Assembly (NCBI RefSeq): GCF_026625645.1 | Contig: NZ_CP113056.1 | Location: forward strand, 3,509,001-3,573,000 | DNA from: Ancylobacter sp. SL191 | GTDB lineage: Bacteria; Pseudomonadota; Alphaproteobacteria; Rhizobiales; Xanthobacteraceae | Reading direction: 5' to 3' | DNA length: 64,000 bases | Part shown: in pieces, positions 63,379 to 64,000 of the stretch | Numbering within the stretch: position 1 is the stretch's first letter | Layout of the letters: each line of letters opens with the position of its first letter | Notes under the pieces: model-generated | The model's input: only the letters and a program-made list of their open reading frames with translations | What the model was told of the DNA's origin: nothing | Database searches by the model: none | Program-made: the position numbers and the translations under genes

Positions 63379-63761
63379 GGCTCGTCCTCCTCATAGAGCT
63401 CCAGCGGCAGGCCGTCAGGATCGGCGAAGAAGGTGAAGCGGCGCCCGGTATAGGGATCGACCCGCACCGGCTCGCACGCCACATCGAGCCCCACCAGCCG
63501 GGCGATCTCGGCGTCGAGATCATCGACCGTGAAGGCCAGATGCCGCAACCCCTGTGCCTCCGGCCGGCTCGGGCGCGGCGGGGCGTCGGGGAAGGAGAAC
63601 AGCTCGATCCGCGCATTGCCCGCATCGAGATCGCATTTCCAGGAGCGCCGCTCGGCCCGGTAGACCTCGTGCAGCACCGGGAAACCCAGAACCTCCGCAT
63701 AGAAGCGGCGCGAGCGCGCATAGTCGGCACCGATGATCGCGATGTGGTGAATGCCCTTCAT
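63333..63761 (-). CDS. VOC-family (glyoxalase/bleomycin-resistance-like) protein
   Basis: A 142-residue metal-enzyme-fold protein from ATG 63761. It starts KGIHHIAIIGADYARSRRFYAEVLGF, with a metal-ligand His, followed by HLAFTVDDLDAEIARL and a C-terminal FFADPDGLPLELYEE with a ligand Glu. This matches the YaeR/GloA2-like group. The substrate is unknown; it may remove a reactive aldehyde formed in the monooxygenase pathway, which is inference. Confidence 0.88.
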   Translation of the reverse strand: MKGIHHIAIIGADYARSRRFYAEVLGFPVLHEVYRAERRSWKCDLDAGNARIELFSFPDAPPRPSRPEAQGLRHLAFTVDDLDAEIARLVGLDVACEPVRVDPYTGRRFTFFADPDGLPLELYEEDEPQAALEEARAPGGGV

Positions 63762-63878
63762 CCGCCCTGCCCAATCCCCCACGCCCCCCGCGCCCCTCTG
63801 ACGCAGCCGGCGCCGGCACCTTGCACAAGCCCGCCTCTCCCGGCAGATAAGCCTTTCGTAGCAGAGAGGGCGCGGAAA

Positions 63879-64000
63879 ATGGCGGAGAAGCTGACGATCC
63901 ATGGAATGCTCGCCACGGCGAGCCATCTGCCGCGCCTGCCCTTCGACACGCGTGAGCTCGCGACCATCCGTACCGCAACGCCCATCGTCGGGCCCAAGCT
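63879..64000 (+). CDS. Start of an unidentified gene, cut by the window edge
   Basis: An open frame begins at ATG 63879 behind AGAGAGGG and runs off the window with 40 codons (MAEKLTIHGMLATASHLPRL...). The ribosome binding site and position before a clear gap support a real gene. The visible part is too short to assign a family. Confidence 0.55.
   Translation, partial: MAEKLTIHGMLATASHLPRLPFDTRELATIRTATPIVGPK

Overview
The window is high-GC DNA with dense, often overlapping operons and many ABC and TRAP uptake systems. Gene content (Tat-exported TRAP receptor, PrtD/PrtE-type type I exporters, FMN-dependent monooxygenases beside amino-acid ABC transporters, GlpR, LysR and LytTR regulators) points to an alphaproteobacterium of the Hyphomicrobiales, possibly a Xanthobacteraceae-like soil bacterium. 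This is inferred from gene families only; no rRNA or tRNA gene was recognised. All functions are called by reading translations, without a database search.

Layout. (1) 1-6238: two FAD oxidoreductases (one cut by the window edge), a complete DctPQM TRAP transporter and a divergent DeoR/GlpR regulator, probably oxidation of an imported polyol or hydroxy acid. (2) 6239-6935: scar of an IS21-type transposase gene. (3) 7027-14225: an XRE regulator, a type I exporter pair and a GH18 chitinase-like protein with three copies of an ~85-residue repeat; an AT-rich palindrome recurs upstream of both exporter and chitinase. (4) 14359-19505: LysR regulator, amino-acid-type ABC transporter without ATPase, DUF1989 and DUF917 proteins, probably a small-nitrogen-compound pathway. 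(5) 19590-20345: broken IS256-type transposase and DUF3987 remnants. (6) 20361-26669: P450-reductase fusion (CYP102/BM3 type), GT1 glycosyltransferase and DHA2-type MFS exporter in one overlapping operon, suggestive of a hydroxy-fatty-acid glycolipid pathway. (7) 27306-34985: two-component RND efflux pump and a large winged-helix/NTPase regulator. (8) 35074-37964: sugar ABC transporter without ATPase. (9) 38308-48978: an 1821-residue secreted GH5 cellulase-like protein, its type I exporter pair and a LytS/LytTR two-component system; a 31-bp element recurs upstream of the cellulase and of the exporter. (10) 49226-55438: galactofuranose-type ABC transporter (ytfQRT-yjfF) and an aldehyde dehydrogenase. 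(11) 55626-63761: two NtaA/DmoA-type monooxygenases, a flavin reductase, a complete amino-acid ABC transporter, a LysR regulator and a VOC protein, probably scavenging sulfur from an organosulfur amino acid; the first gene has a leader that can hide its ribosome binding site.

The most distinctive theme is the pair of polysaccharidase loci. Each has its own type I exporter, neither enzyme has RTX nonapeptides, and both carry the same DFDPATDxLDFG-type repeat. With the putative glycolipid operon, the window looks like an accessory region for attacking polymer surfaces such as fungal, arthropod or plant cell walls.
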